Source: a bacterium HR08
GTDB lineage: Bacteria > Acidobacteriota > Blastocatellia > HR10
Assembly: GCA_002898775.1 (NCBI GenBank)
Contig: BEHK01000012.1
Location: 1-35,336, forward strand
DNA length: 35,336 nucleotides
Direction of reading: 5' to 3'
In this document: positions 1 through 7,264 of the stretch, piece by piece
How the letters are laid out: every line of letters starts with the position of its first letter
Numbering within the stretch: the stretch's first letter is position 1
Made by a program: the position numbers and the translations under genes
The notes under the pieces: model-generated
Told to the model about the DNA's origin: nothing
Databases searched by the model: none
The model's input: only the letters and a program-made list of their open reading frames with translations

Positions 1-276
1 GTGCGCGGCGACGGTGAGCGCGATGGCCGGATCCACGCGCGCCAGTTCTTCGATGATGATGGCGTATTCCAGAGATGTCAGCGCGGCCCCCCCATACTCC
101 TCCGGGAAGATGGCTCCGAGCACCCCCAGTTCACCGAGCTTGGGCATCAGCTCGCGGGGGAACCGTTCGGCCTCATCCCATTCCCGCACATGAGGGGCGA
201 TCTCGGCCTCGGCGAACTCCCGGATCACATGTCGGACCTGCTGCTGCTCTTCGGTCAATTCGATGTACAAGGCCAT
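1..276 (-). CDS. Acyl-CoA dehydrogenase, N-terminal part (cut by window edge)
   Basis: Only the first 92 residues lie in the window; the gene runs off the left edge. The protein opens with an [10 protein letters not shown] segment and continues through an all-alpha N-terminal domain with the FPEEYGG motif (residues 57-63) and a following [11 protein letters not shown] helix. These are hallmarks of the acyl-CoA dehydrogenase family, FAD enzymes that oxidise acyl-CoA thioesters to enoyl-CoA in beta-oxidation or amino-acid breakdown. The substrate cannot be told without the catalytic C-terminal half. The ATG at 276 has GGAGG only two bases upstream. A TTG two codons further in (270) has better spacing and could be the true start. 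An extended -10 promoter lies about 40 bases upstream. Confidence 0.9.
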   Translation of the reverse strand, partial: MALYIELTEEQQQVRHVIREFAEAEIAPHVREWDEAERFPRELMPKLGELGVLGAIFPEEYGGAALTSLEYAIIIEELARVDPAIALTVAAH

Positions 277-316
277 CCCCTCCGAATTAGGTTCATTTAG
301 TGCAGCATAAGGCAGA

Positions 317-325
317 ATTATATCA
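317..325 (-). promoter_or_regulatory. Extended -10 promoter for the acyl-CoA dehydrogenase gene
   Basis: On the minus strand this reads TGATATAAT, a perfect TATAAT -10 box with the TGn extension. No convincing -35 box lies 17-18 bases upstream, as is usual for extended -10 promoters. The predicted transcript start leaves a leader of about 35 bases before the ATG at 276. The site falls in the AT-richest part of the 280-443 gap. Confidence 0.55.
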
Positions 326-363
326 CCGCGCGCGAGGGAGGGCTACTCCAGGAATGACTGAAA

Positions 364-439
364 GAGGCGATTCGCCTCGTGAAGGAAGTGCCGGGGATAG
401 TCACGCAAGGGGCTCTCCACGAACACGGGGAGAGCCCTT
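364..439 (-). terminator. Two hairpins after the zinc-type dehydrogenase gene
   Basis: Just past the stop at 444-446 is a perfect 9-bp stem: GGGCTCTCC at 410-418 pairs with GGAGAGCCC at 429-437 around a 10-base loop. A second hairpin follows (GAGGCG at 364-369, CGCCTC at 373-378, 3-base loop), with TTTC after it on the minus strand. There is no long T tract, so intrinsic termination is likely rather than certain. The pair separates the dehydrogenase from the acyl-CoA dehydrogenase promoter. Confidence 0.55.
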
Positions 440-443
440 GGCG

Positions 444-1475
444 TTAGGGCAGGAGCACGATCTTCCCAAAGTGCGCGCGTTCCTCCATGAGGCGCTGTGC
501 GGCAGCGGCTTCCTGGAGGGGGAAGGTACGATCAATGACGGGCTTGAGGCGACCTTGCACGAAGAACGTGAAGGCTTCGAGCAGCTCTCCCTTGCTCCCC
601 ATGAACGATCCCAGCAAGCTCAATTGGCGGCTGAAGAGGTAGCGGATGTCCAGGCGCGTCTCATAGCCGCTGGTGACGCCACAGGTCACAAGCCGTCCCC
701 CCGGAGTGAGGCTGAGGAGGCACTTCTCGAAAACGGCCGTGCCCACATGCTCGATGACGATGTCCACGCCCCGTCGGTCGGTCAGGCGCTTCACCTCCTG
801 GAGCAGGTCTTGAGTGGAGTGATTGATGACCTCATCGGCCCCCAGCTCTTTCGCTTTTTGGAGCTTCGCGTCGGTCCCAGCCGTCGCCAGCACGCGCGCA
901 CCGAAGAGCTTGGCGATTTGGATAGCGGCCATACCGACGCCGCTGCCGGCGGCGATGACGAGAACCGTCTCACCCGGCCGCACGCCCGCGCGGGTCACGA
1001 GCATGTGCCAGGCCGTGAGGAAGACCAACGGGAACGCCGCCGCTTCCTCGAAGCTGATGGGATCGGGGATGGGAACGATGTTCACTTCGGGGACCTTGAC
1101 GTACTCCGCGTATCCCCCATCGGAGCGGGACGAGCCGATGACCTCGTAGTCCGGACAGAAGTTATCCCGACCGTTGAGGCAAGCCGGACATTGGCCGCAG
1201 CTGAGACCGGGCGAGATGAGGACGCGCTCGCCCACCTTCGCGCGCGTGACGGCGGAGCCGACTTCGGCGACTTCACCGGCGATGTCGCTGCCCACAATAC
1301 GCGGGAGCGGAATGGAGCGGCCCGGCAGACCTCGTCGCAGCCAGAGGTCCAGATGGTTGAGCGCGCAGGCGCGCACGCGGACGAGCACTTCTGTCGGCCC
1401 GACCTTCGGTTCCGGGACATCTTCGTATCGCAGGACGTCAACCCCTCCGTGTTCGTGGAATCGAACGGCTTTCAT
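444..1475 (-). CDS. Zinc-type NAD(P)H quinone oxidoreductase / alcohol dehydrogenase family (MDR)
   Basis: A 343-residue cytosolic medium-chain dehydrogenase/reductase. The N-terminal GroES-like domain carries a structural-zinc lobe with Cys93, Cys96, Cys99 and Cys107. A Rossmann domain follows with the motif GSGVGMAAIQIAK, which binds NAD(P)H. The catalytic-zinc GHE motif of true alcohol dehydrogenases is replaced by GSD (residues 62-64). The enzyme is therefore more likely a quinone or enone reductase-like member than a classical alcohol dehydrogenase; the substrate is unknown. I chose the ATG at 1475 because GGGAGGAG lies just upstream and the protein then begins MKAVRF, typical of the family; a longer frame extends to 1583. 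Its first 38 bases overlap the end of the upstream transpeptidase gene. Confidence 0.88.
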   Translation of the reverse strand: MKAVRFHEHGGVDVLRYEDVPEPKVGPTEVLVRVRACALNHLDLWLRRGLPGRSIPLPRIVGSDIAGEVAEVGSAVTRAKVGERVLISPGLSCGQCPACLNGRDNFCPDYEVIGSSRSDGGYAEYVKVPEVNIVPIPDPISFEEAAAFPLVFLTAWHMLVTRAGVRPGETVLVIAAGSGVGMAAIQIAKLFGARVLATAGTDAKLQKAKELGADEVINHSTQDLLQEVKRLTDRRGVDIVIEHVGTAVFEKCLLSLTPGGRLVTCGVTSGYETRLDIRYLFSRQLSLLGSFMGSKGELLEAFTFFVQGRLKPVIDRTFPLQEAAAAQRLMEERAHFGKIVLLP

Positions 1476-2844
1476 GGGTCTCCTCCCTCTTGGTGAGATT
1501 CTCGAACTGAGGGCGCGCGATTCGCCCATCCTCACGCTGAGGCGTTTCGCGCGAGCCGCGTTTGGATATTTTCGCACCATCACTGACCGGGGGCATATAT
1601 TCCGGCCATTCAGGAGTGAGCGATTGGCGCTCCGGTGTCCGCTCTGGCGAAGGCTCAGCGGTCGGCAGCGGGATCAGGCGATGCGCCAGGCGTTGATAAA
1701 TCTGGCTGGCAATAGATGCGGCCGTCGAGCCCCGCTCATGCCGCCCCTGGACGATCACGGTGACGACCAGACGAGGATCAGACACGGGAGCGAACGAAGT
1801 GAACAGACCGAGCCAGAGGGAATCCCCCCGACAACTGCCCGTCTTCCCGGCGAAGGTGATGCCGGGAACATACGCGAGCTTCGCCGTCCCGTATTCGACA
1901 GCGGCGATCATGCCCGCGATGAGATTCTCGCGGTGCTCCGGCGGAAGATCCAGATGACGGCGTGGGATCGGGATCAGGCGGCTGGCTTCCGCTTCGCTCC
2001 GAACGATCTGCGGGCGGTAGAGCGTCCCTCCGTTGATAATGGCAGAGGTGAGGACGGCTAATTGCAAAGCCGTTACGGCAAAGCCATCGCCATGACTGGC
2101 CATGCGCCCGACGGCCGGGGGAGGAGCGGATCGCCGCCTCCTCGGTCGAGGCGGTCGCTCGCTCGGAAGCCGACCCGCGCTCTCGCGCGGGAGGTTGATT
2201 TCGGTCGGTTGGCCGAGCCCCCACTCTCGCGCGTAGCGCAGGAGAGTCGTTCGTCCCAATCGCTCCCCAATGATCTGGAAGTATTGATTGTTCGAGTGAG
2301 CGAGCGCTTCGATCAGGTTCATGGCGATGGACCCCCCCCCCAGAGGGAGCGGAGTCTTCGCGTCAATGATGCCCTCCTTCAATCCGGCCAATCCGACCAG
2401 GAGCTTAATCGTCGAGCAGGGCTTGAAGCCCTTTCGCAGCGCCCATTCTTGATTGACGATGCTGTAGATGCGCCCGGAATACGGGTCCATGACGACCACC
2501 GTTCCGGCATGATGGCGCAGCGCGGCGAGGACGGCCTGTCGTACTTCCGGGTCTTCGCCCCGGAGGTCGTCGCGTTGAATCGCCACCTGACTCGCGCGGC
2601 GAACCGACGCCTCCAAGCGCGCCAGGCGGCGCGCCGCGGCCGCTCGCCGTGCGGCTCTTCGGCGAGCGCGTTGACGCGCGCTCGCGCGAGAGCGGCGAGA
2701 AGCTTGACGCTCGAAGCGGATGGCCGACGCATACGCGGCATCCTCATCTCCAGAAGCCGAGGGGGCGATATGCGAGAGAGGCCAAGTCGGATCGAGCAGG
2801 ACGAAGACAAGCCCGATGAACCACGCGCGCTTGAACCTTCTCAT
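1438..2844 (-). CDS. Penicillin-binding transpeptidase-domain protein (small, class B-like)
   Basis: A 468-residue predicted periplasmic D,D-transpeptidase that would cross-link peptidoglycan. An N-terminal membrane anchor (about residues 7-27) is followed by a strongly Arg/Ala-rich stretch (about 43-90) and a transpeptidase domain. The three active-site motifs are present: STIK (Ser144, Lys147), SNN (184-186) and KTG (334-336). The SHGDG segment and the 'ALQLAVLTSAIINGG' helix are also typical. FtsI and MrdA proteins are usually 550-700 residues with a dimerisation domain; none is visible here. The ATG at 2844 has GGGAGGGAG at good spacing and is preferred over the ATG at 2862. The last 38 bases run into the dehydrogenase gene, so the C-terminal tail is encoded by that gene's ribosome-binding region. 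Confidence 0.85.
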   Translation of the reverse strand: MRRFKRAWFIGLVFVLLDPTWPLSHIAPSASGDEDAAYASAIRFERQASRRSRASARQRARRRAARRAAAARRLARLEASVRRASQVAIQRDDLRGEDPEVRQAVLAALRHHAGTVVVMDPYSGRIYSIVNQEWALRKGFKPCSTIKLLVGLAGLKEGIIDAKTPLPLGGGSIAMNLIEALAHSNNQYFQIIGERLGRTTLLRYAREWGLGQPTEINLPRESAGRLPSERPPRPRRRRSAPPPAVGRMASHGDGFAVTALQLAVLTSAIINGGTLYRPQIVRSEAEASRLIPIPRRHLDLPPEHRENLIAGMIAAVEYGTAKLAYVPGITFAGKTGSCRGDSLWLGLFTSFAPVSDPRLVVTVIVQGRHERGSTAASIASQIYQRLAHRLIPLPTAEPSPERTPERQSLTPEWPEYMPPVSDGAKISKRGSRETPQREDGRIARPQFENLTKREETHESRSIPRTRRG

Positions 2845-3264
2845 CAGCTCCCTCCCGCGCATTGTGTTCGGACCGGCGCATCGGAATTCGACGCTTCATG
2901 AGCGTTTCCCGATGGTTCACCTCGCGCGAAGCTCAATATGTTACTATACCATCGGGCTCTCGCACCACTCCACCCGGATCGCTCGGAGCTCAATGAAACG
3001 GCTTCGACGGGGGCGCGAAGAACTGTTCGGATCAGGGGCGAGAACACCACGTCAGCGGGGGGCGACACGCGCGTTCTCTATCGGGCGTGGCATCGCCAGG
3101 GGCAGCCGCCTCTTTGTGCTCGGCCTCGAACTCAGCGGATTGAGCGTTCACGACGCCGACGTACGCGGCGGCCGTCCCTTTTGTTCGGCCTCGAGTCCTC
3201 GCCTCTTCGGCTTGGGGATCACGCCGCACCTCTCTGTGAAACGGCAGGTCGAGGCGCGAGCGCA
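2845..3264. other. Poorly coding gap with a weak -10-like site
   Basis: This 420-base stretch separates the ABC ATPase and transpeptidase genes. It holds no recognisable gene apart from one doubtful 77-codon frame (listed separately). A TATAGT at 2943-2948 on the minus strand could be a -10 box for the transpeptidase gene about 100 bases downstream, but no -35 box matches. The permease expected next to the efflux genes is not here. Confidence 0.4.
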
Positions 3265-3265
3265 T
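3032..3265 (-). CDS. Doubtful 77-residue frame after the ABC ATPase
   Basis: The ATG shares one base with the TGA of the ABC ATPase gene (TGATG), an arrangement that allows translational coupling, and a weak AGGA lies about nine bases upstream. The product would be very charged, without membrane segment, signal peptide or known motif, and its composition is like that of non-coding frames in this GC-rich DNA. I do not recognise it. It may be spurious or the eroded remnant of a longer gene. Confidence 0.2.
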   Translation of the reverse strand: MRSRLDLPFHREVRRDPQAEEARTRGRTKGTAAAYVGVVNAQSAEFEAEHKEAAAPGDATPDRERACRPPLTWCSRP

Positions 3266-4017
3266 CAGCGTCGTTCCTCGCGCTCGATGCGCCCATCACG
3301 AATATGAATGATGCGGTGCGCGTGGGCGGCCACTTCCGGTTCGTGGGTGACGATGATGATCGTATTCCCTTGAGCGTGGAGGCGATCGAAGAGCGCCATG
3401 ATCTCAGCTCCGGTCTTCGAGTCGAGGGCGCCCGTCGGTTCGTCGGCCAACAGAATCGAGGGGCGATTCACGAGGGCGCGGGCGATGGCGACGCGCTGGC
3501 GCTGTCCGCCCGAGAGTTCGTTCGGCCGATGATGCATCCGATCACCGAGATCCACCATCTCCAGGGCTTGCCGCGCGCGCTCCAATCGCTCCCTGGCCGG
3601 AACGCCCGCATAAATCAGAGGCAGTTCGACGTTGTGCAACGCCGTCGCCCGAGGCAGAAGGTTGAAGAGTTGGAAGACGAATCCGATCTCCCGATTGCGA
3701 ATATAGGCCAGTTCGTCATCGTCCATTTCCGTGACGAGTCGGCCGTTGAGCCAGTAGCGACCGGCCGTCGGCGTATCCAAGCACCCGATGATGTTCATCA
3801 ACGTGGACTTCCCGGAACCGGAGGGCCCGATAATCGCCACATATTCGTTGGGATGAATGGTCAGGTTGATCCCCCGCAGGGCCTGCACCTCCTCCTGCCC
3901 CATCTTGTAGGTGCGCCAGACGTTCTCCATGCGGATCAGCCCGTCGGCCGAGGATGGGCGTCCGACGAAGGTCGTGACCTCTTGCTCCACGTCCGGCATC
4001 GCGCTGGATCGGCTCAT
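3265..4017 (-). CDS. ABC transporter ATP-binding protein, MacB/LolD type
   Basis: A 250-residue cytosolic ATPase. It contains Walker [10 protein letters not shown], a Q-loop in FVFQLFNLL, the signature [15 protein letters not shown], Walker [14 protein letters not shown] and the switch histidine in VTHEPE. The [11 protein letters not shown] form and the overall match place it in the MacB/LolD/FtsE-like group, which power efflux of macrolides, peptides or lipoproteins. Its ATG at 4017 has GAGGGA six bases upstream. The gene starts 27 bases after the MacA-like adaptor gene, so the two form an operon. In MacAB-type systems a permease follows or is fused to the ATPase; neither is found here, so the membrane partner must be encoded elsewhere. 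Confidence 0.92.
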   Translation of the reverse strand: MSRSSAMPDVEQEVTTFVGRPSSADGLIRMENVWRTYKMGQEEVQALRGINLTIHPNEYVAIIGPSGSGKSTLMNIIGCLDTPTAGRYWLNGRLVTEMDDDELAYIRNREIGFVFQLFNLLPRATALHNVELPLIYAGVPARERLERARQALEMVDLGDRMHHRPNELSGGQRQRVAIARALVNRPSILLADEPTGALDSKTGAEIMALFDRLHAQGNTIIIVTHEPEVAAHAHRIIHIRDGRIEREERR

Positions 4018-4044
4018 CGCGTTCCCTCGCTACAAGGGGCGTGA

Positions 4045-5466
4045 TTAACGGCTCTGCACGTACTCTTTCTTGACGATCGCGTTGTGCTTCAACGTGCGCA
4101 GTTCGCGATATGGGCCGACGATCACGTCCATCCCTTCCTCCAAACCGCTCACGATCTCGATCTCCATCTCCCCGGAGATTCCCGTCTCCACGGGGCGGAA
4201 GAGGGCGCGGCCGTCCTGCACGATGAAGACACCCTGGAGGCGCTTCTTCTGTCCATTCGCGGAAGCGATAGACTCACCCACTTCTTCCGCATCCCGCTCG
4301 ACGAGCGCAGCCGCCGGGACGGCGATGACGTTCTCGCGCGTATCGGTTGTGATGGTGGCCGTCGCCGACATGCCCGGGCGCAGCCGATCGTGTGCCTCCG
4401 GCGTCAGATTGATCAGCTTGATGACCACCTTGAAATCCTTGGCCTCCTGCCCCGTGGGCGTGAGATCGGGCAGCGCCTGCCCTCCTCGAACGAGGGCCGC
4501 GCGACCGACTTCGGAGACGACGCCCTCCAGCTCCTGATCCCCGAGCGCGTCCACGCGGATGCGCGCCTTCTGGCCGACGCGCACGCGGGCGATGTCGGTC
4601 TCATCCACCTGAACCTCGACATTGATCTCCGACATATCGGCGATCGTCAGCAGCGGCGTCGTGCTGAAGCTGGCGAGCACATACTGGCCGACGCGCACAG
4701 GGAGATTCGCGACGACGCCGTCAATGGGGGCCTTCTGTATGGTCTTCGCCAAGCGGTCCAGCGCGCTCTTGTAATTGGCTTGAATTTGAGCGACGCGAGC
4801 CTGCGCGCTCCGCAGTTGCGCCTGCGCCTGGCGGACGCGAATTTGCGCATCGCGCAGTTGCGCTTCCAGTTGCTGCACCCGCTGCTGTTGCGCTTCGACA
4901 AGAGCCTGCGCGCCGCGATAGGAGGCGCGCGCCCGATCGTATTCGGCGCGTGAGATGACGCCTTGTTCCAAGAGTTGCTCCCGACGGCGGAATTCCTCCT
5001 CGGCGAACGTCAGATCCGCTTTGGCTCGCTCCAGCTCGTATCTGGCCGCCGCCAGGCTCGCCTGGACGTTCAGGACATTGTTCCGGGCAGCATCCACTTG
5101 CACCTGCGCGTTTTGCACTTCGGCGCGCGCGGCTTGCAGATTCGCCTGACTGCTCTCGGCCTCCGAGGAGATCTGCGTCGGATCAATCTTCAACAGCGGC
5201 GTCCCTGCCTTCACCCAGTCTCCTTCCTTGACGTAGATCTCAATGACGCGACCGGGAACCTCCGAGGTCATGTTCACGAAATTGCGAGGGCGAACCTCCC
5301 CGTTGGCCGTGACCTTCGATTCCAACAGTGGCCGACGCGTCACCTTCTCGACCTGGACGACGACGGCATCAGTCCGACCTCGGGTGACGCTGATGCCGAC
5401 GACGGCCCCCAAGGTCACGATGAGGATGAGGGCGATGATCAGTTTCCTTTTTCGGCTCGATGCCAT
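4045..5466 (-). CDS. Efflux periplasmic adaptor subunit (MacA / HlyD family)
   Basis: A 473-residue membrane-fusion protein. An N-terminal membrane anchor (about residues 8-25) is followed by a lipoyl-like half motif (EVPGRVIEIYVKEGDWVKAG), a long alpha-helical hairpin rich in Ala, Gln and Glu (about 95-240), the second lipoyl half (KAPIDGVVANLPVRVGQYV), then beta-barrel and membrane-proximal domains. Such adaptors bridge an inner-membrane transporter and an outer-membrane channel. The hairpin is longer than in many MacA proteins. The ATG at 5466 follows GGGAGAAG; a GTG eight codons upstream has no better ribosome-binding site. A strong promoter lies 70 bases upstream. The MacB-type ATPase follows directly. 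Confidence 0.9.
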   Translation of the reverse strand: MASSRKRKLIIALILIVTLGAVVGISVTRGRTDAVVVQVEKVTRRPLLESKVTANGEVRPRNFVNMTSEVPGRVIEIYVKEGDWVKAGTPLLKIDPTQISSEAESSQANLQAARAEVQNAQVQVDAARNNVLNVQASLAAARYELERAKADLTFAEEEFRRREQLLEQGVISRAEYDRARASYRGAQALVEAQQQRVQQLEAQLRDAQIRVRQAQAQLRSAQARVAQIQANYKSALDRLAKTIQKAPIDGVVANLPVRVGQYVLASFSTTPLLTIADMSEINVEVQVDETDIARVRVGQKARIRVDALGDQELEGVVSEVGRAALVRGGQALPDLTPTGQEAKDFKVVIKLINLTPEAHDRLRPGMSATATITTDTRENVIAVPAAALVERDAEEVGESIASANGQKKRLQGVFIVQDGRALFRPVETGISGEMEIEIVSGLEEGMDVIVGPYRELRTLKHNAIVKKEYVQSR

Positions 5467-5535
5467 TTGTTCTTCTCCCGATTCGACCACCGCTTCTTAC
5501 GAAGGACGGCGCGGTCGAGTTCCACCGAAATCAAG

Positions 5536-5565
5536 ATGCTACCGTTCTTCCGCTTACGCTGTCAA
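5536..5565 (-). promoter_or_regulatory. Sigma-70-type promoter of the adaptor-ATPase operon
   Basis: Minus-strand boxes: -35 TTGACA (5560-5565), an 18-base spacer, and -10 TAGCAT (5536-5541). The predicted leader is about 60 bases to the ATG at 5466. It lies directly beyond the hairpins that end the glutamate dehydrogenase operon. Confidence 0.62.
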
Positions 5566-5581
5566 CCGGCCGATTTTCCAG

Positions 5582-5621
5582 GGCGGGAAGGCCGCCTTCG
5601 CCCCCTTGTGGAGAGAAGGCG
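5582..5621 (-). terminator. Hairpins downstream of glutamate dehydrogenase
   Basis: Seven bases past the stop codon a 7-bp stem forms between 5593-5599 (CGCCTTC) and 5615-5621 (GAAGGCG), loop 15. An overlapping alternative stem is GGCGG (5582-5586) with CCGCC (5592-5596), loop 5. No T tract follows. Position between gdhA and the next promoter favours a terminator role. Confidence 0.4.
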
Positions 5622-5627
5622 CGCACC

Positions 5628-6884
5628 TCACGGGAAGATCCCTCGAACGCGCGTGGCTTCAGCCACGCGCCCGATGGCCAGAATATACGCCCCGCGGCGC
5701 AGGTCAACGCGGTGGCGTTCGGCCGTCGCCCGGACTTCGTGAAAGGCGCGGGTCATGATGCGCTCCAGGTGGTGCCGGACCTCAGCCTCCGACCAGAAGA
5801 AGCCATATTGATCCTGGACCCATTCGAAGTAGGAGACCGAGACGCCACCGGCATTGGCCAGGATGTCCGGGATGACCGTGATCCCACGCTCGAAGAGGAT
5901 GTCATCGGCGGCCGGCGTCGTCGGTCCATTGGCGGCTTCGGCGATGAGGCGCGCCCGAACGCGATCCGCATTGCGCCGTGTGATCTGGTTCTCCAAAGCG
6001 GCCGGGACCAGGATATCGCAGGGCAGCTCGAGCAACTCCTCGTTGGTGATCGCTTCGGTATCGGGCAGCCCGTGAAGCGCCCCCGTTCGCGCTTTATGCT
6101 CCAAGGCCGCTTCGGGATCAATGCCGTGGGGATTGTAGATACCCCCCTTGGAATCGCTCAAGGCGATGATGCGCGCTCCGTCCTCATGGAGGAATCGCGC
6201 CACGTTGCTCCCGGCGTTCCCGAATCCTTGTACGGCGACGGTCGCCCCAGTGAGGGGGAGGCCGAGCATGCGGCAGGCCTCGCGGATGACGAATTGGCAT
6301 CCGCGCGCCGTCGCTTCCTGCCGCCCATGCGAGCCGCCGAGCTCCACCGGCTTACCCGTGACCACGCCCAGCTCCGTGTGCCCCTTGAACATGCTGATCG
6401 TATCCATGATCCACGCCATCGTCTGCGCATCCGTGTAGACGTCGGGAGCCGGGATGTCGCGATCCGGGCCGATCAGCGGGGCGATCTCCGTCGCGTAGCG
6501 GCGCGTCAGCCGCTCCAGCTCCCCGCGCGACAGCTCCTTGGGATTGACGCGCACGCCGCCCTTGGCCCCTCCATAGGGGAGATTCACCGTCGCGCACTTC
6601 CACGTCATCCACATGGCCAGGGCCTTCACCTCGTCCAGCGTCACATCCGGATGATACCGAATGCCGCCTTTACCCGGTCCCCGCGCCACGTTGTGTTGGA
6701 CGCGATAGCCCTCGAAAACGCGCAAGCCCCCGTCATCCATCTTGACGGGGATGGAGACGATGAGTTGCCGCTTGGGCGTCTTGAGCAACTCCCGCAGACC
6801 ATCGTCCAGGTCCAGATAGCAGGCTGCCCGATCGAACTGCGCCATGGCGACAGCGAACGGATTCAGATTCTCCTCTCCGGTCAT
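5628..6884 (-). CDS. gdhA: Glutamate dehydrogenase (Glu/Leu/Phe/Val dehydrogenase family)
   Basis: A 418-residue cytosolic enzyme that interconverts glutamate and 2-oxoglutarate plus ammonia. The N-terminal domain holds the substrate region GPGKGGIRYHP, the segment around WKCATVNLPYGGAKGG with the catalytic lysine (Lys108), and PAPDVYTD. The C-terminal Rossmann domain has GFGNAG (220-225). The length fits the hexameric bacterial and archaeal form of about 415-420 residues. NAD versus NADP use cannot be decided by eye. Two ATGs stand in tandem at 6887 and 6884; AAGGAG is only three bases from the first, so the second is preferred. The gene starts about 35 bases after the FtsB-like gene and is probably the last of that operon. 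Confidence 0.92.
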   Translation of the reverse strand: MTGEENLNPFAVAMAQFDRAACYLDLDDGLRELLKTPKRQLIVSIPVKMDDGGLRVFEGYRVQHNVARGPGKGGIRYHPDVTLDEVKALAMWMTWKCATVNLPYGGAKGGVRVNPKELSRGELERLTRRYATEIAPLIGPDRDIPAPDVYTDAQTMAWIMDTISMFKGHTELGVVTGKPVELGGSHGRQEATARGCQFVIREACRMLGLPLTGATVAVQGFGNAGSNVARFLHEDGARIIALSDSKGGIYNPHGIDPEAALEHKARTGALHGLPDTEAITNEELLELPCDILVPAALENQITRRNADRVRARLIAEAANGPTTPAADDILFERGITVIPDILANAGGVSVSYFEWVQDQYGFFWSEAEVRHHLERIMTRAFHEVRATAERHRVDLRRGAYILAIGRVAEATRVRGIFP

Positions 6885-6919
6885 CATACGCTCCTTCCCC
6901 GAAAGGATGATGAGTGCCT

Positions 6920-7264
6920 TTAGCGCTTCGAGGCTTCGGGGAAAGAGAGGACCATCTCATCCGGACGCACCATGTGCAATTCCTCGCGCGCGATCCGCTC
7001 GATGACTTCGGGATCGGTCTTGAGCGCCTGGATCTCTTCCATGAGGCGTTTGGTCTCCAGACGCAGCCGCCTCACCTCGTCCTCCATGCGTGCGTATTCC
7101 GCTCGCGCAGCTCGATACTCCCGATGCGCGCGCACGAGGATCGTCCCGCAGGCCAGGCCGATCCCCACAAGCAGAAGGATCGTCCCGATGATGGGTCCCC
7201 ATCGAGCCGCGTGCGCAGGTTTTCGCCGATCCTCACTGGAGCGCGAAGCGTCGCCCTTGCTCAA
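6920..7264 (-). CDS. Septum formation initiator family protein (FtsB/DivIC-like)
   Basis: A 114-residue small bitopic membrane protein: short basic cytosolic N-terminus, one transmembrane helix (about residues 22-42, IIGTILLLVGIGLACGTILV), then a coiled coil (YRAARAEYARMEDEVRRLRLE) and the family's ending 'DPEVIERIAREELHMVRPDE'. FtsB/DivIC proteins scaffold FtsL and FtsQ at the division septum. I place the start at a TTG (7264) because GGAGG lies six bases upstream. It overlaps the end of the phosphohexomutase gene by 32 bases. A longer frame from 7357 would overlap that gene by 125 bases and lacks support. Confidence 0.82.
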   Translation of the reverse strand: MSKGDASRSSEDRRKPAHAARWGPIIGTILLLVGIGLACGTILVRAHREYRAARAEYARMEDEVRRLRLETKRLMEEIQALKTDPEVIERIAREELHMVRPDEMVLSFPEASKR

